This document shows, in pieces, positions 63,489 to 64,000 of a stretch of 64,000 bases of DNA; the stretch's first letter is position 1, and each line of letters opens with the position of its first letter. This DNA is from Syngnathus acus. Taxonomy: Eukaryota; Chordata; Actinopteri; Syngnathiformes; Syngnathidae. The position numbers were made by a program, and so were the translations under genes. The notes beneath the pieces were generated by a model, which saw only the letters and a program-made list of their open reading frames with translations, ran no database searches and had not been told where the DNA came from. The DNA lies in contig NC_051087.1 of the NCBI RefSeq assembly GCF_901709675.1, positions 15,323,067-15,387,066 on the forward strand, given 5' to 3'.

Positions 63489-63652
63489 TGTAAAACTCCA
63501 AACTTGTTCATGCTGCGCTTGAAATCATCCTTGAATTTGACAAATTTTCCCATGTTTTCCTCCTGTTCTACTGAGTGGAGCAGAGGAGTGTCGACAAAGG
63601 CAGGACACAGCACATTGATGCGCACGCCGTAGTCGCTCTGCGAAGATGCATC
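63489..63652 (-). CDS. hpgd: HPGD penultimate coding exon
   Basis: Starts after TTTTACAG and ends TTTTACA|GTGAGT on the minus strand. It encodes DASSQSDYGVRINVLCPAFV, DTPLLHSVEQEENMGKFVKF and KDDFKRSMNKFGVL. GVRxNxLCPxFVDT is the SDR substrate-side signature following the catalytic lysine, and EEENMGxxxxxKD is specific to HPGD. Phase 0 in, phase 2 out. Confidence 0.95.
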
Positions 63653-63764
63653 CTGTAAAATATGACAGTGATGTCCCACCGTAGACAGCACTCAAAGTAT
63701 ATGTTTGGTTTACATGACTAGCTCCTATCTAGCTACTAATAGTGCATTTGAGTCTTCTACTTAC

Positions 63765-63818
63765 GGCCATAACCCTGGTAAAACCAATGACTCCATGTTT
63801 TGTGGCTGTGTAGACAGG
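63765..63818 (-). CDS. hpgd: HPGD exon with the catalytic YxxxK
   Basis: 18 codons: PVYTATKHGVIGFTRVMA. The Y and K of the SDR active site (Y-x3-K) are visible. The donor is GCC|GTAAGT. I chose the acceptor CTCACCAG; an alternative 23 bp upstream (TGCTACAG) would add a few residues. Earlier exons lie right of the window. Confidence 0.85.
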
Positions 63819-64000
63819 CTGGTGAGGAGAGTGCAGGAAGGCTGTAGCAAAACGATGCATAAAAGACATAGCCATATTAATGTTAATTAAACATATGGCA
63901 ATAATCTAAACAAAATATCAACAGCTACTCCTTCAGCCATCACCTTATTATGGCGGAGGGGTTTTTGTGTCTCTACGTTGTTGTGTTTTTATGCCTTTAT
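63819..64000. other. HPGD intron at the window edge
   Basis: No further exon was seen. GGCGGAGGGGTTTTTGTGTC near 63953 looks repetitive. Confidence 0.4.

Overview
The window looks like a ray-finned (teleost) fish chromosome segment. It carries spliced vertebrate genes with canonical GT/AG introns, embedded in a dense mixture of fish-type transposons: L2-like LINEs, a tRNA-headed SINE with a (TGGA)n tail, Tc1-like and hAT DNA transposons, abundant MITEs, and Ty3/gypsy and Ty1/copia LTR elements. I cannot name the species.

Two host genes are supported. The first is WDR17 on the + strand. I placed 25 consecutive coding exons between 5405 and 47741. Every intron phase is consistent and together they encode about 969 residues: the last eight or so WD40 blades plus the entire alpha-helical C-terminal half, ending in a TAA stop. 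A polyadenylation signal follows at 47788. The first roughly 350 residues expected for the family are not in the window and should lie upstream of position 1. The second is HPGD (15-hydroxyprostaglandin dehydrogenase) on the - strand at the right edge. Its three last coding exons are 63765-63818, 63489-63652 and 61477-61600, and the gene runs off the window. The two genes point towards each other.

Everything else is mostly mobile DNA, much of it in WDR17 introns. 1-3597 is a decayed copia element (end of 5' LTR, tRNA-iMet primer site, gag, protease, integrase, partial RT) with a SINE in gag. 3976-4359, 32287-32656, 46696-47053 and 48171-48541 are solo LTRs of one family. 5926-7491 and 9762-11550 are large MITEs, the first expanded into a higher-order tandem array. 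13112-14467, 29277-29872, 43081-43959 and 56432-57333 are non-autonomous hAT elements with exact 8-bp target duplications. 15346-17616 is an L2-like LINE flanked by 129-bp direct repeats. 21395-24082 is a young gypsy element that carries gag but no pol. 25060-30070 is a set of nested MITEs. 30663-33446 is a broken LINE. 41166-42762, 48900-50196 and 50414-51997 are three Tc1-like transposons. 52137-57765 is a LINE split by a full-length LINE (intact 960-aa ORF2), which is itself split by a hAT element and a MITE. 57971-59445 is another three-level MITE nest, followed by AT-rich DNA with two near-perfect mini-palindromes.

I did not find a clearly new biological system. The observations most worth checking are the 129-bp repeats flanking a LINE, the copia gag start codon lying inside the primer-binding site, the 132-bp tandem duplication that copies a WDR17 exon end with its splice donor, the alternating 227/251-bp array inside a MITE, and the twin hairpins at 59.6-59.9 kb.
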